This document shows positions 1-8,155 of a DNA stretch of 64,000 nt, piece after piece. Made by a program: the position numbers and the translations under genes. Under the pieces are notes generated by a model that was given only the letters and a program-made list of their open reading frames with translations, was not told the DNA's origin and made no database searches. Within the stretch, counting starts at the first letter, position 1. The number at the start of each line of letters is the position of its first letter. The stretch is from Rugosimonospora africana (GTDB taxonomy: Bacteria > Actinomycetota > Actinomycetes > Mycobacteriales > Micromonosporaceae): NCBI RefSeq assembly GCF_016862975.1, contig NZ_BONZ01000038.1, positions 176,367-240,366 of the forward strand. Direction: 5' to 3'.

Positions 1-75
1 AGTGCCGAATCGCCGGAGGTGGTCTCCCAGATCCCGAGCCGGCGGCCGGCGCACCGACGTTGACAGGAGGTGGCG

Positions 76-1326
76 ATGCCCGAGGTCCTCTTCTCCCTGG
101 ATTCCTCGCGGAAGTTCCCGGACCAGGACGTGGTCGGCCACAACAGGTGGCACCCCGACATCCCCGCGGTCGCCTCGGTGCGTCCCGGCCAGTCGTTCCG
201 GGTGCACTGCCGGGAGTGGTTCGACGGTGAGATCCACAACGACGACTCCGCCGAGGACGTGCGCGACGCGCCACTGTCGATCGTGCACGCGCTCAGCGGG
301 CCGTTCGCGGTCCAGGGCGCCGAGCCCGGCGACCTGCTCGTCGTCGACATCCTCGACGTCGGTCCGATCCCCCAGGAGACCGGGCCGCTGGCCGGTCAGG
401 GCTGGGGGTACACCGGAATCTTCGCCAAGCAGAACGGCGGCGGCTTCCTCACCGACTACTTCCCCGACGCGTACAAGGCGATCTGGGATTTCAGCGGGCA
501 GAAGGCGACCTCGCGGCACGTACCCGGAGTGTCGTTCACCGGGATGGTGCACTCCGGGCTGATGGGCACCGCGCCGTCGGCCGCGCTGCTGGACAAGTGG
601 AACAAGCGCGAAGCGGCGTTGCGCGCCACGGATCCCGACCGGGTGCCGCCGCTGTCCCTGCCGCCGCTGCCACAGGACGCCATCCTCGGATCGCTGACCG
701 GCGCGGACTTCGACCGGGTCGCCGCGGAGGGGGCGCGGACCGCTCCGCCCCGGGAGAACGGCGGCAACCAGGACATCAAGAACCTGACCAAGGGGTCGAG
801 GATCTTCTATCCGGTGTACGTCCCGGGCGCGAACCTGTCCATGGGCGACCTGCACTTCTCCCAGGGCGACGGCGAGATCACGTTCTGCGGTGCGATCGAG
901 ATGGGCGGGTTCATCGACCTGCACGTCGACCTCATCAAGGGCGGCATGGACACCTACCAGGTCTCCGAGAACGTCATCTTCCTGCCCGGCAACAACAATC
1001 CGCAGTACTGCCAGTGGCTGGCCTTCTCCGGCATCTCGGTGACCACCGGCGGCGAGCAGCGGTACCTCGACTCGCAGCTGGCCTTCCAGCGCGCCTGCCT
1101 GCACGCCATCGACTACCTGACCACGTTCGGGTACAGCCCGGAGCAGGCGTACCTGATCCTGGGCGCGGCGCCGATCGAGGGCCGGTTCTCCGGAGTCGTC
1201 GACATCCCGAACTCCTGCGCCACCATCTACATCCCGACCGAGATCTTCGACTTCGACGTGCGCCCGTCGGCTCACGGGCCGGTGAAGATCAATCCGGGCA
1301 AGGGCGCGCCGACCGCGAAGTTCTGA
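76..1326 (+). CDS. fmdA: Formamidase/acetamidase family amidase
   Basis: Predicted cytosolic amidase that hydrolyses a short amide such as formamide to the acid and ammonia. The 416-residue product has the usual full length of the FmdA/AmdA family. Recognisable stretches are GDLLVVDILDVGP near residue 85 and GNNNPQYCQW near residue 305. There is no signal peptide. I start at ATG 76 because AGGAGG at 65-70 sits 5 nt ahead; the in-frame GTG at 70 overlaps that ribosome site. The gene faces a TetR regulator convergently. Family assignment is firm; whether formamide or acetamide is the substrate cannot be read from the sequence. Confidence 0.88.
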   Translation: MPEVLFSLDSSRKFPDQDVVGHNRWHPDIPAVASVRPGQSFRVHCREWFDGEIHNDDSAEDVRDAPLSIVHALSGPFAVQGAEPGDLLVVDILDVGPIPQETGPLAGQGWGYTGIFAKQNGGGFLTDYFPDAYKAIWDFSGQKATSRHVPGVSFTGMVHSGLMGTAPSAALLDKWNKREAALRATDPDRVPPLSLPPLPQDAILGSLTGADFDRVAAEGARTAPPRENGGNQDIKNLTKGSRIFYPVYVPGANLSMGDLHFSQGDGEITFCGAIEMGGFIDLHVDLIKGGMDTYQVSENVIFLPGNNNPQYCQWLAFSGISVTTGGEQRYLDSQLAFQRACLHAIDYLTTFGYSPEQAYLILGAAPIEGRFSGVVDIPNSCATIYIPTEIFDFDVRPSAHGPVKINPGKGAPTAKF

Positions 1327-1345
1327 ACACAGCGGCTCGGCCGGC

Positions 1346-1948
1346 TCAGCCGGCCGGCTGTGGCTCGGTGGACAGGCCGGACGCCGCGAGCCGCTGGTAC
1401 ATCCGGGCCAGCCGGTCCGGATGGTGCCGGAAGTCCTGGTTCACCCACCAGACGAGCAAACCGAGCGCGGCGCTGGCGTAGAACTCCACGACGACGTCTA
1501 CGGCCAGGTCCGATCCGGCTGCCGCCAGGTGCGGGCGCAGGTGCCCGTGGAGCAGGTCGCTCACGAGCTGGTGCAGGTGCCGCTCCACGAGGCTGCCGCC
1601 GCGCCGTCCACACAGCGCCCGGTACAGGTCGCGGTGCCGGTGCGCGTGGCCGAAGAGGATCGCCGCCGGCCCGGCCGGGTCGACGTCGGCGTCCGGCGTC
1701 ATCGCGTCGAATTCGCGGCGCAGGTCGTCGCGCAGGTCGTCGAAGCACGAGACGAGCAGCGCCTCCTTGTCCCGGTAGTGCGCGTAGAAGGTCGACCGCC
1801 CCACGTCGGCCCGATCGAGGATGTCCTGCACGGTGACGCGGTCGTAGCCCTTGTCGAGGATGAGCGACACCAGCGCTTCGCGCAGGATCCGTCGCGTGCG
1901 CCGCACCCGGCGGTCGGGTTCGGTGCCGCGTCGGTCCTGAATGGTCAT
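1346..1948 (-). CDS. TetR/AcrR-type transcriptional regulator
   Basis: A 200-residue repressor-type protein. The N-terminal helix-turn-helix reads VTVQDILDRADVGRSTFYAH around residues 40-60, which is classic TetR; the remainder is the helical ligand-binding domain and shows no ligand-specific motif. I choose ATG 1948 because a GGGAGGG-type ribosome site lies just upstream; a longer frame to 2068 would run through the promoter repeats. It is divergent from the methyltransferase at 2163, and the repeats between them (1971-1994, 2079-2098) are the likely operators, so it probably controls itself and that gene. Confidence 0.85.
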   Translation of the reverse strand: MTIQDRRGTEPDRRVRRTRRILREALVSLILDKGYDRVTVQDILDRADVGRSTFYAHYRDKEALLVSCFDDLRDDLRREFDAMTPDADVDPAGPAAILFGHAHRHRDLYRALCGRRGGSLVERHLHQLVSDLLHGHLRPHLAAAGSDLAVDVVVEFYASAALGLLVWWVNQDFRHHPDRLARMYQRLAASGLSTEPQPAG

Positions 1949-1970
1949 GCCGGTGCCCTCCCGCGTCTCC

Positions 1971-1994
1971 GTTGCCGAACAAGTTGCCGAACAA
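1971..1994. promoter_or_regulatory. Tandem 12-bp operator-like repeat
   Basis: GTTGCCGAACAA occurs twice head to tail with no spacer, immediately upstream of the TetR start. The same 10-bp core appears inverted (TGTTCGGCAA) at 2081-2090, close to the methyltransferase. This is what a TetR-type operator pair in a divergent promoter would look like; binding is inferred. Confidence 0.55.
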
Positions 1995-2078
1995 TCGGCC
2001 GCGCTCCGTCCGGTACCGGACGGTCGCGGCGTTCTGGTTGTTGACCCGCCGCCACCCGGTCGCAGCATACTCGAACAC

Positions 2079-2098
2079 GATGTTCGGCAATGAACATC
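2079..2098. promoter_or_regulatory. Inverted repeat upstream of methyltransferase
   Basis: GATGTTC and GAACATC form perfect 7-bp arms around GGCAAT. The centre overlaps the inverted TGTTCGGCAA copy of the repeat found before the TetR gene. It is a likely operator for the divergent pair. Confidence 0.5.
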
Positions 2099-2162
2099 AT
2101 GTCTTGGACGATGCCCATCCCCTCACCCCCTCTTTCCGTTGCCGACTAAGGAGACTCTCGAC

Positions 2163-2759
2163 ATGCCCAGGGTCTACGACCACCGCGCCAACATGCTGAG
2201 CCTGTTCACCAACGCCGGCCGCTACGACCGGCTGACCACCCGGCTGTTCGGCCGGGTACACCGACGCGTCGCCGCGGACGTGGCCGCGGCCGGACTGCCG
2301 GCCGGAAGCCGGGTACTCGACGTGGGTACCGGCCCGGGCCGGGTACCGCTGGCGATCGCGGCCGCCACGGCGTGGCTCACCGTCGACGGGCTCGACGTGT
2401 CCCCCGCGATGATCGAGTACGCCCGGCACGCCGCCGCCGAGGCCGGCCTGGCCGACCGGGTCACCTTCGTCGTGGGCGACGTCGCCGAACTGCCCTACCC
2501 GGACCAGTCGTTCGACCTCATCGTGTCGACGATGAGTCAGCACCACTGGGCGAACCCGCGCGCGGGACTGCGGGAACTGCACCGGGTGCTGCGCCCCGGC
2601 GCCCGGGCATGGATCTACGACGCGCGTCCGGCGCTCCACCGGGCCACCACCGCCGCGCGGGGCGCATTCCCCGAGGGGAACATACGCCGCGAACCCGTTC
2701 GCACCGGACGGTCGCCTGTCACGTTCACCGGACGGCTCGTCGCGCGGCGGCCCGCCTGA
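2163..2759 (+). CDS. Class I SAM-dependent methyltransferase
   Basis: A 198-residue cytosolic methyltransferase. SAM-binding motif I is VLDVGTGPG near residues 50-58, followed by an acidic residue at the end of the second strand (DGLDVS), then GDVAELPYPDQSFDLIVS and a post-motif LRPGARAWIYDAR, typical of the UbiE/Methyltransf_11 group. The start is ATG 2163, with AAGGAG at 2148-2153; an upstream in-frame GTG at 2139 has no ribosome site. The C-terminus is short and Arg-rich after the last strand, so it may be slightly truncated. The methyl acceptor is unknown. It probably belongs to the TetR regulon. Confidence 0.8.
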   Translation: MPRVYDHRANMLSLFTNAGRYDRLTTRLFGRVHRRVAADVAAAGLPAGSRVLDVGTGPGRVPLAIAAATAWLTVDGLDVSPAMIEYARHAAAEAGLADRVTFVVGDVAELPYPDQSFDLIVSTMSQHHWANPRAGLRELHRVLRPGARAWIYDARPALHRATTAARGAFPEGNIRREPVRTGRSPVTFTGRLVARRPA

Positions 2760-2782
2760 CCCGATCCTCCACTGTGGACATT

Positions 2783-2826
2783 CGGTGGGCATCCAGTGGG
2801 CATCCGGTGGGCATCCGGTGGGCCCA
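2783..2826. repeat. 11-bp tandem repeat, four copies
   Basis: The unit GGTGGGCATCC is repeated about four times with one or two changes, just after the methyltransferase gene. It has no coding role. A second short array (GCCGGCCAGCGCTCC-like, three copies) follows at 2860-2903. Confidence 0.7.
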
Positions 2827-2859
2827 GCCGCGCTGTCGCGGCGGCCCCCGGCGAGCTCC

Positions 2860-2903
2860 GGGCAGCGCGCCGGCCAGCGCTCCGGCCAGCGCTCCGGGCA
2901 GCG
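2860..2903. repeat. 12-bp tandem repeat, three copies
   Basis: CGGCCAGCGCTC-type units repeat three times within the otherwise gene-free 2760-2943 interval. Confidence 0.6.
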
Positions 2904-2943
2904 TCCGGCCGTCACCGTCGGGGGCATCGGGTAGGCTGGCCGG

Positions 2944-3045
2944 GTGATCCCGCTGGAGGCCGTCGCCGCTGCGTACGCCCAGTGGATCGCGCCCGACCTG
3001 CCGCTCTACGGCAACGATCACGAACGCACGGATTTCGCTCCCTGA
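2944..3045 (+). CDS. Possible 33-residue leaderless ORF or gene remnant
   Basis: A GTG at 2944 lies exactly 6 nt after TAGGCT (2932-2937), the same -10-to-start geometry as the clear leaderless genes in this window. It encodes 33 residues, beginning IPLEAVAAAYAQWIAPDLPL, before TGA at 3045. The peptide looks like the natural N-terminus of a folded protein cut short by an early stop, so it may be a decayed gene; it could also be a leader peptide for the transporter at 3100. I do not recognise a family. 3046-3099 holds nothing else I can identify. Confidence 0.35.
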   Translation: MIPLEAVAAAYAQWIAPDLPLYGNDHERTDFAP

Positions 3046-3099
3046 TCGGGCGGCCGCACCCGTCGCCACCCGTCACCCTTCACCCGGAGCGTTTCCGTC

Positions 3100-4506
3100 A
3101 TGCCCACACACCTCGACGCGTCGGCCGGTGCGGCCCGCGATCCCGACACGAGCGACGCCGCCAGCGTGACCGACACCCTCGGCGTCAGCGACACCGCCGG
3201 CAGGACCGACACCGCCAGCGAGACCGACACCGCCGGCAGGAACGGCACCGCGAGCGAGACCGCCGACACGAGCGACACCGCGAGCGACACGACCGACACG
3301 AGCGACACCGCCGGCACGAGCGGCGTCGCCGCGGTGCTGCGCGCCCCGCAGGCCGTGCGGGTCCTGGTCGCGAGCCAGGTCGGCCGGCTCCCCCTGTCCT
3401 CCGCGCCGCTCGCGCTGCTGCTGTTCGCCCGCGACGCGATGAGCATCGCGATGGCCGGGATCCTCGTCGGCGGGTACATCGCGGGTACCGCCGTCGGACA
3501 GCCGCTGCTCGCCCGCGTCGCCGACCGGTGGCGGCAACCGCCGGTGATGTGGGCGGCCGTCACCGTCTCCACCGCCGGCTTCGCACTCGCCACGCTGCGC
3601 CCGCCTCCGGCCGTCGCCGTCATCGCCGCCGTGCTGGCCGGCGTCGGGGCGCCACCGTTCGAGTCCTGCCTCCGGGTGCTGTGGCGGGACCTGATCGCCG
3701 AACGGCTGCTGCAGGCGGCGTACACCCTGGACGTCGCCCTGCAGGAACTCATCTTCATCGTCGGCCCGATGGTGGCGCTGGGCGGGTACGCCCTCGCCGG
3801 TGCCCGGGGCGGGCTCATCGCGACGGCCGTCGCTCAGCTCGCCGGTACCGTGCTGTTCTCCACCGCGCCGGTCGTGCGCCGGTGGCGCGGCACCCCGGCC
3901 CGCCGTCACTGGGCCGGTCCGCTGCGCTCGGCCGAACTGCGGCTGCTGCTGGCCGCCACCCTCCTGGTGGGCGCGGCCGTCGGCGGTACCGAGGTGGCCG
4001 TCGCCGGGTACGCCGACGCACACGGCTCCCGCTCGTGGGCGGCCTGGCTCCTGGCCGCGCAGGCGGTCGGGGCGCTGACCGGCGGGCTGCTCTCCACCCG
4101 GTACCCGCTGAAGGATCCGCGCCGTGCCCTGCCGGCCCTGGTCGCGCTGATGGCCGCCGGGTACCTGCCGCTCCTGCTGGTCGCTCCGCTGCCGCTGATG
4201 GCGGTGGCGCTCGCGGTCAGCGGGCTGATGCTGCCACCCGCGCTGACCGCCGTGTTCATCACCGCCGACGGGGTGGCTCCGGCGGGTACGGCGGCCGAGT
4301 CGTTCGCCTGGGTGGCCACCGCGTTCGCCACAGGCAGCGCGGTGGGCTCGGCGGTCGACGGCGCGCTGTGCCAGGCGGTCGGCGGCGTCGCGATCGGCTT
4401 CCTCCCGGCTCCCGCGATCGTCGCCGCGGCTGCGGCACTGCTGTGGTACCGGCGCCATCGCCGCCAACTCGGGGCGGCGCGACCCGGCGTGGTCACCGCC
4501 GGCTGA
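3100..4506 (+). CDS. MFS transporter with Thr/Asp-rich repeat N-terminus
   Basis: A 468-residue integral membrane transporter. About 12 hydrophobic segments begin near residue 85, and the first loop carries an MFS-like pattern (YIAGTAVGQPLLARVADRWR). The protein resembles predicted sugar/drug efflux MFS proteins; the substrate is unknown. Residues about 10-75 are a low-complexity Thr/Asp/Ser/Ala tract built from degenerate 18-bp repeats, which is abnormal for an MFS N-terminus and was presumably added by repeat expansion. An internal start after the tract is possible. ATG 3100 has GGAG about 12 nt upstream, a weak ribosome site. Confidence 0.8.
   Translation: MPTHLDASAGAARDPDTSDAASVTDTLGVSDTAGRTDTASETDTAGRNGTASETADTSDTASDTTDTSDTAGTSGVAAVLRAPQAVRVLVASQVGRLPLSSAPLALLLFARDAMSIAMAGILVGGYIAGTAVGQPLLARVADRWRQPPVMWAAVTVSTAGFALATLRPPPAVAVIAAVLAGVGAPPFESCLRVLWRDLIAERLLQAAYTLDVALQELIFIVGPMVALGGYALAGARGGLIATAVAQLAGTVLFSTAPVVRRWRGTPARRHWAGPLRSAELRLLLAATLLVGAAVGGTEVAVAGYADAHGSRSWAAWLLAAQAVGALTGGLLSTRYPLKDPRRALPALVALMAAGYLPLLLVAPLPLMAVALAVSGLMLPPALTAVFITADGVAPAGTAAESFAWVATAFATGSAVGSAVDGALCQAVGGVAIGFLPAPAIVAAAAALLWYRRHRRQLGAARPGVVTAG
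3133..3330. repeat. Degenerate in-frame 18-bp repeats
   Basis: Units of the form GACACCGCCAGCGAGACC recur about ten times in frame and encode DTASET/DTAGR/DTSDTA-type residues at the N-terminus of the MFS gene. Confidence 0.7.
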
Positions 4507-4557
4507 CGCGCGTCGCGGGATGCCTGCCTCGGGTCGGCGCGGTCCCGCGCGATGTTC

Positions 4558-4617
4558 GCCTCTGCCCGGTTGGCCTCTGCCCGGTTCGCCGCTGCCCGGT
4601 CCGCCTCTGCCCGGCGC
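4558..4617. repeat. 15-bp tandem repeat, four copies
   Basis: Four consecutive units of GCCTCTGCCCGGTTG with one to four changes each fill most of the gap between the MFS gene and the promoter of the next gene. Confidence 0.75.
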
Positions 4618-4647
4618 AGGCCACCCCGCACGGTGGGCCGCCGCGGT

Positions 4648-4653
4648 TAGACT
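4648..4653 (+). promoter_or_regulatory. -10 element of a leaderless promoter
   Basis: TAGACT ends 6 nt before ATG 4660, and there is no ribosome site in between, so transcription and translation should start at the same base. Confidence 0.6.
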
Positions 4654-4659
4654 CGGCCG

Positions 4660-5610
4660 ATGGCAGTGCTGGACTGGGTACTCAACTCCGACCCCGCCAT
4701 CCGCTGGCAGGCGCTGCGGGACCTCGCCGGCGCACCGGCCGACGCCGTGGCCGCGGAGCGCGCACGGGTGACCACCGACGGCTGGGGCGCCCGGCTGCTG
4801 GCCCTCCAGGGGGAAGACGGCCAGTGGGACGGCGGCGCGTGCTTCCCCGCACGCTGGGGTGAGACCGCCGACGGCCAGTCCGGCGAGGAGGCGGGCCAGC
4901 CGTGGACGTCGACGCTGCCGACCCTCCAGCTGCTGCTCGACTTCGGCATCGACCCGCACGACGACCGCGTGCGCCGGGCTGTCGGACAGGTCCACGAGCA
5001 TTGCCACTGGGAGCACGCCGGGCAGCCGTTCTTCGACGGCGAGGTGGAGGCGTGCATCAACGGCAGGACCGTCGCGCTCGGTGTCTACTTCGGTCAGGAC
5101 GTCGAGGGGGTGGTCGCCCGGCTCCTCGGTGAACAGCTCGACGACGGCGGCTGGAACTGCTGGACCGAGTTCGGCTCGGTCCGCTCGTCGTTCGCCAGCA
5201 CGATCTGCGTACTGGAAGGGCTGCTGGCGCACGAACGCGCGACCGGCGGCTCGGCGGAATCGATCGCGGCCCGGCGCCGGGGCGAGGAGTACCTCCTCGA
5301 ACGGAGCCTGTTCCGCCGCAAGAGCACTGGTGAGGTGGTCGACCCCGCCTGGCTCCGGTTCTCGTTCCCGACGCGCTGGCACTACGACGTGCTCCGCGGC
5401 CTGGAATACTTCCGGGCGGCCGGGGATCCTCCGGACAAGCGGGTGGACGAGGCGGTGCGGTTGCTGGAGTCCAGGCGGCAGCCCGATGGCACGTGGCCGC
5501 TGGAAAACACTCATCCGGGCAAAGTCCACTTCGCGCTCGAAGACGGCGACGGCCGGCCCAGCCGGTGGAACACCCTGCGGGCGCTGCGCGTCCTCGACTG
5601 GTACCGGTGA
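4660..5610 (+). CDS. Terpenoid-cyclase/prenyltransferase-fold protein, function unknown
   Basis: A 316-residue soluble protein made of alpha-helical repeats with QW-like motifs (GEDGQWDGG near residue 50, LDDGGWNCW near 165, QPDGTWPLENT near 280). These are characteristic of the alpha/alpha toroid of squalene-hopene cyclases and prenyltransferase beta subunits. It is only about half the length of a true squalene cyclase and lacks a DxDD motif, so cyclisation of squalene is unlikely. The conserved His and Cys residues (HEHCHWEH, CINGRT) could bind a metal. The start is set by the leaderless -10 at 4648-4653. It stands alone, with no terpene genes beside it. Confidence 0.7.
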   Translation: MAVLDWVLNSDPAIRWQALRDLAGAPADAVAAERARVTTDGWGARLLALQGEDGQWDGGACFPARWGETADGQSGEEAGQPWTSTLPTLQLLLDFGIDPHDDRVRRAVGQVHEHCHWEHAGQPFFDGEVEACINGRTVALGVYFGQDVEGVVARLLGEQLDDGGWNCWTEFGSVRSSFASTICVLEGLLAHERATGGSAESIAARRRGEEYLLERSLFRRKSTGEVVDPAWLRFSFPTRWHYDVLRGLEYFRAAGDPPDKRVDEAVRLLESRRQPDGTWPLENTHPGKVHFALEDGDGRPSRWNTLRALRVLDWYR

Positions 5611-5634
5611 CCGGCCGGCTGCTCCGCGGAACTG

Positions 5635-5662
5635 TTGACGAAGTCGATCATCGGCGTACGCT
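5635..5662 (+). promoter_or_regulatory. Promoter of the secreted protease gene
   Basis: TTGACG (5635-5640) and TACGCT (5657-5662) are spaced by 16 bp, and the GTG start follows the -10 box by 6 nt. This is one of the clearest sigma70-type leaderless promoters in the window. Confidence 0.7.
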
Positions 5663-5668
5663 GTCGGC

Positions 5669-6493
5669 GTGTTCGCAGGCATGAGATCGAAGTACCCCTC
5701 GTCCGCGGTCAGGCGCCCGCGACTGCCGGCCATCCTGACCGCCGTGGCGGCCGGGTTCGCGCTGATCGGGGCGCCGGCAGCGGCGTCCGCCGCGGCGCCG
5801 ATCCCGACCGCGCGCTCCTTCACCGGGGTACCCGGCGTCGGCGCGCTGTTCCTGAACGGAATCTCCCAGCCGCACTCCTGCACCGCCGACGTGGTCAGCA
5901 GTCCGAGTCGCGACCTGGTGCTGACCGCGGCGCACTGCCTGTCGGGTGACGGAAAGGGCGCCCAGTTCGCGCCGGGCTACCACGACGGCCAGACGCCGTA
6001 CGGGGTGTGGCAGGTCAGCGCGGCCTACGTGGATCCGCACTGGCTGTCCACACAGGACCCTCAGCACGACTACGCGTTCCTGCGGATCGCGCCGCAGCGG
6101 CGGGGCGGGCGCCTGGTGCGGCTCGGCGACGTCGTGCCCGGGTACCAGCTCGGGTTGGCCCCGCGCCCCGGTGACCGCGTACGGGTCGTCTCGTACCCGT
6201 ACGGCATCGACGACAAGCCCATCACGTGTACCGTGCCGACCTACACGTCCACCGGCTACCCGGCGTTCGACTGCCACGGATACGTCGGCGGCACCAGCGG
6301 CTCGGGCTGGCTGGCCCGACGCGGCCGGTCCCAGGTCGTGGTGGGCCTGATCGGCGGCCTGCACCAGGGCGGCTGCGTCGAGTACACCTCCTACAGCCCC
6401 CGCTTCGACCGCGACACCCTCGCGCTGTACCTGCGGGCGGCGCGCGGCGCCGCGCCGGACGTCCTGCCGGAGCCCGGCAGCGACGGCTGTTAG
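5669..6493 (+). CDS. Secreted trypsin-like serine protease
   Basis: A 274-residue exported endopeptidase of the chymotrypsin/V8-like fold. The first ~45 residues form a Sec signal: basic start, hydrophobic ILTAVAAGFALIGAP and an Ala-rich cleavage region. The catalytic triad is visible: H89 in LTAAHC, D134 in HDYAFLRI and S210 in GGTSGSG. The usual Asp before the serine is Thr here, as in some glutamyl-endopeptidase-like relatives. Cys pairs (SCTADV with AAHC, and others) suggest disulfides. GTG 5669 is chosen from the promoter geometry. Cleavage specificity cannot be predicted. It is monocistronic, ending in a strong hairpin. Confidence 0.85.
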   Translation: MFAGMRSKYPSSAVRRPRLPAILTAVAAGFALIGAPAAASAAAPIPTARSFTGVPGVGALFLNGISQPHSCTADVVSSPSRDLVLTAAHCLSGDGKGAQFAPGYHDGQTPYGVWQVSAAYVDPHWLSTQDPQHDYAFLRIAPQRRGGRLVRLGDVVPGYQLGLAPRPGDRVRVVSYPYGIDDKPITCTVPTYTSTGYPAFDCHGYVGGTSGSGWLARRGRSQVVVGLIGGLHQGGCVEYTSYSPRFDRDTLALYLRAARGAAPDVLPEPGSDGC

Positions 6494-6510
6494 AACCTGA
6501 CCCGCACGAC

Positions 6511-6542
6511 GGTGCGCCGGACCCCTTGGGATCCGGCGCACC
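6511..6542. terminator. Bidirectional terminator hairpin
   Basis: GGTGCGCCGGA and TCCGGCGCACC pair as 11-bp arms around a 10-nt loop, between the convergent protease and sialidase genes. A 15-bp direct repeat (CTCATTTGGCGCCAC twice) and an ACCTCCGGCACGCCG repeat pair follow at 6543-6609. Confidence 0.7.
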
Positions 6543-6617
6543 GCTCATTTGGCGCCACCACTCATTTGGCGCCACCGCACCTCCGGCACGCCGTACCTCC
6601 GGCACGCCGCCCCGCGC

Positions 6618-7844
6618 TCAGCCCCGCAGGTCCTTGAGGGCGACCCGGGTGAACGTGAGGTTCTCGTTGGCGCCGGCGTCGCCGGTCTCGTACAGCACCC
6701 CGACCGTGTTGTTGTCCAGCTGGACCAGGTCCGAGTAGGCGGCCGGCAGGCCGGTCAGGTCGTACCCGGCCGACCAGGTGACGCCGTCGTTCGTGCTCGT
6801 CCGGATCGCCATCACCGCGCGGCTCGCCGGGTCGGCCGGTCCGGAGTAGAGCAGCGTCGCGTGCGGCCCGGTCACCTGAAGCACGCTGCCCTCCACCACC
6901 GGGGTGGTGATGGTGTCCTGCGGATGCAGCGGCCCCGCGAGCGTGGTACCGCCGTCGGCGGAGTAGCCGTCCACCCGGTTGCCGGGGCCGGTGCCGTTCT
7001 GGTCACGGCTGTTGACGTACAGGCGGCCGTCCGGCAGCTGCGCGATCGTGCTCTCGTTCGGGTTGCTGTACCCCTCGGTGGTGTCGTCGGTGTACCCGAT
7101 GTGCCAGGTGGCACCGTGGTCGTCGCTGTACAGGTCGTTGCCGCCGTAGTACTTGCTCTCCGCACCGGTGTCCGTCGAACCGGCCGCCGGGGCGACCGAG
7201 TTGTTCGCCGGTACCACCAACCGTCCCTTGTGGACACCCTGGGTCAGCGCGATCGCGTGCCCGGGCCCGGTGGCGTACCAGCGCCAGTTCGGCAGCTTCG
7301 CCTGGTCGGTGATCTCCCGGCGGGTCGACCAGGTGTGCCCGTCGTCGGTGCTGGTCTGCACGAAGATGCGCCGGGTCTGCGCGGCGGTCACCTGCCCGGC
7401 GAGGATCTGCGCCTCGGTGACGTTGCCCGCGTTGAAACAGGTGACCAACACGATGTCGCCGGTGGCCGGATCCACCACCGGCGCGGGGTTGTCCGCGGTG
7501 TCGGTGCCCGCGTCCGCCACCACGGACAGCGGACCCCAGGTGCAACCGCCGTCGGAGGACCGCTTCGAGACGACGTCGATGTTGCCCGAGTCGGAGGACG
7601 AGCCGACCCGGCCCTCCGCGAACGCGACCAGCGTGCCCTTCTTCGTGGTCACCACGGCCGGGATGCGGAAGCTGGAGTACCCCTCGGTACCGGAGACGAA
7701 CGGTACCGATGAGGCGCAGGTTGCCGTGGCTGGCGCGGCCGTCGCCGTACCGTCGGGCGCGGCGAGCAGGTACCCGCCCGCCAGTACCGCGGTGGCTGCG
7801 AGCGCGCCGCCGACGATTCTCGACCGTCTTGAGGTCAGTGACAT
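6618..7844 (-). CDS. Secreted exo-alpha-sialidase (BNR-repeat, GH33-like)
   Basis: A 408-residue exported glycosidase expected to release terminal sialic acid from glycans. An N-terminal Sec signal (RIVGGALAATAVLAGGYLLA) precedes a six-bladed propeller. The arginine-bearing FRIP motif is SSFRIPAV near residue 57. Asp boxes are SSDGGCTW, STDDGHTW, SDDHGATW and STNDGVTW. There is no extra carbohydrate-binding domain and no LPXTG, so it should be freely secreted. A strong AAGGAG ribosome site precedes the ATG. No sialic-acid catabolic genes are adjacent; the amino-sugar-like island at 40-62 kb is the nearest candidate consumer. Confidence 0.88.
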   Translation of the reverse strand: MSLTSRRSRIVGGALAATAVLAGGYLLAAPDGTATAAPATATCASSVPFVSGTEGYSSFRIPAVVTTKKGTLVAFAEGRVGSSSDSGNIDVVSKRSSDGGCTWGPLSVVADAGTDTADNPAPVVDPATGDIVLVTCFNAGNVTEAQILAGQVTAAQTRRIFVQTSTDDGHTWSTRREITDQAKLPNWRWYATGPGHAIALTQGVHKGRLVVPANNSVAPAAGSTDTGAESKYYGGNDLYSDDHGATWHIGYTDDTTEGYSNPNESTIAQLPDGRLYVNSRDQNGTGPGNRVDGYSADGGTTLAGPLHPQDTITTPVVEGSVLQVTGPHATLLYSGPADPASRAVMAIRTSTNDGVTWSAGYDLTGLPAAYSDLVQLDNNTVGVLYETGDAGANENLTFTRVALKDLRG

Positions 7845-7945
7845 GGATGCTTCTCCTTGACGTCGGTGGGGGGACGAATCAGGACGGTGCGACGGTGGTG
7901 AAGGGCAGGCGGAGCACGAGACCGTCGGGGAGGTAGACCCGAATC

Positions 7946-7967
7946 GGACATCCCACGTAGGATGTCC
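7946..7967. promoter_or_regulatory. 8-bp-arm inverted repeat before the sialidase
   Basis: GGACATCC and GGATGTCC flank CACGTA about 100 bp upstream of the sialidase start. It is a plausible operator in the 7845-8155 gap. A second perfect repeat (CCGTCCA/TGGACGG, 8042-8058) lies nearer the divergent gene. I see nothing else in that gap. Confidence 0.45.
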
Positions 7968-8041
7968 TCGACACCGTAATCACCACCGCCACCTCCTGGC
8001 AAGAGCGCGCGACCGCGACGGGTGCCGCGGACCGACCCGTA

Positions 8042-8058
8042 CCGTCCATAGTGGACGG
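8042..8058. promoter_or_regulatory. Inverted repeat in the divergent intergenic region
   Basis: CCGTCCA and TGGACGG are perfect 7-bp arms separated by 3 nt. The protein that might bind it is unknown. Confidence 0.35.
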
Positions 8059-8155
8059 AGCGGATCGGGGGCCGGTACCGCGAAGACGCGGACCCGGCAC
8101 CGGCCCGGCGGGTACGATCCCCCACAGGCAAGAGGTGCGTGAGGTGGGGAACGCG

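Noticed and set aside
4660..5610. Terpene/hopanoid biosynthetic cluster
   Set aside because: The cyclase-fold gene is about half length, lacks DxDD, and has no squalene or prenyl synthase nearby.
3073..5883. A very long minus-strand open frame (over 900 codons) opposite the MFS and cyclase-fold genes
   Set aside because: It mirrors the codon structure of the plus-strand genes, has no recognisable domain and crosses a promoter; it is a GC-rich antisense shadow.
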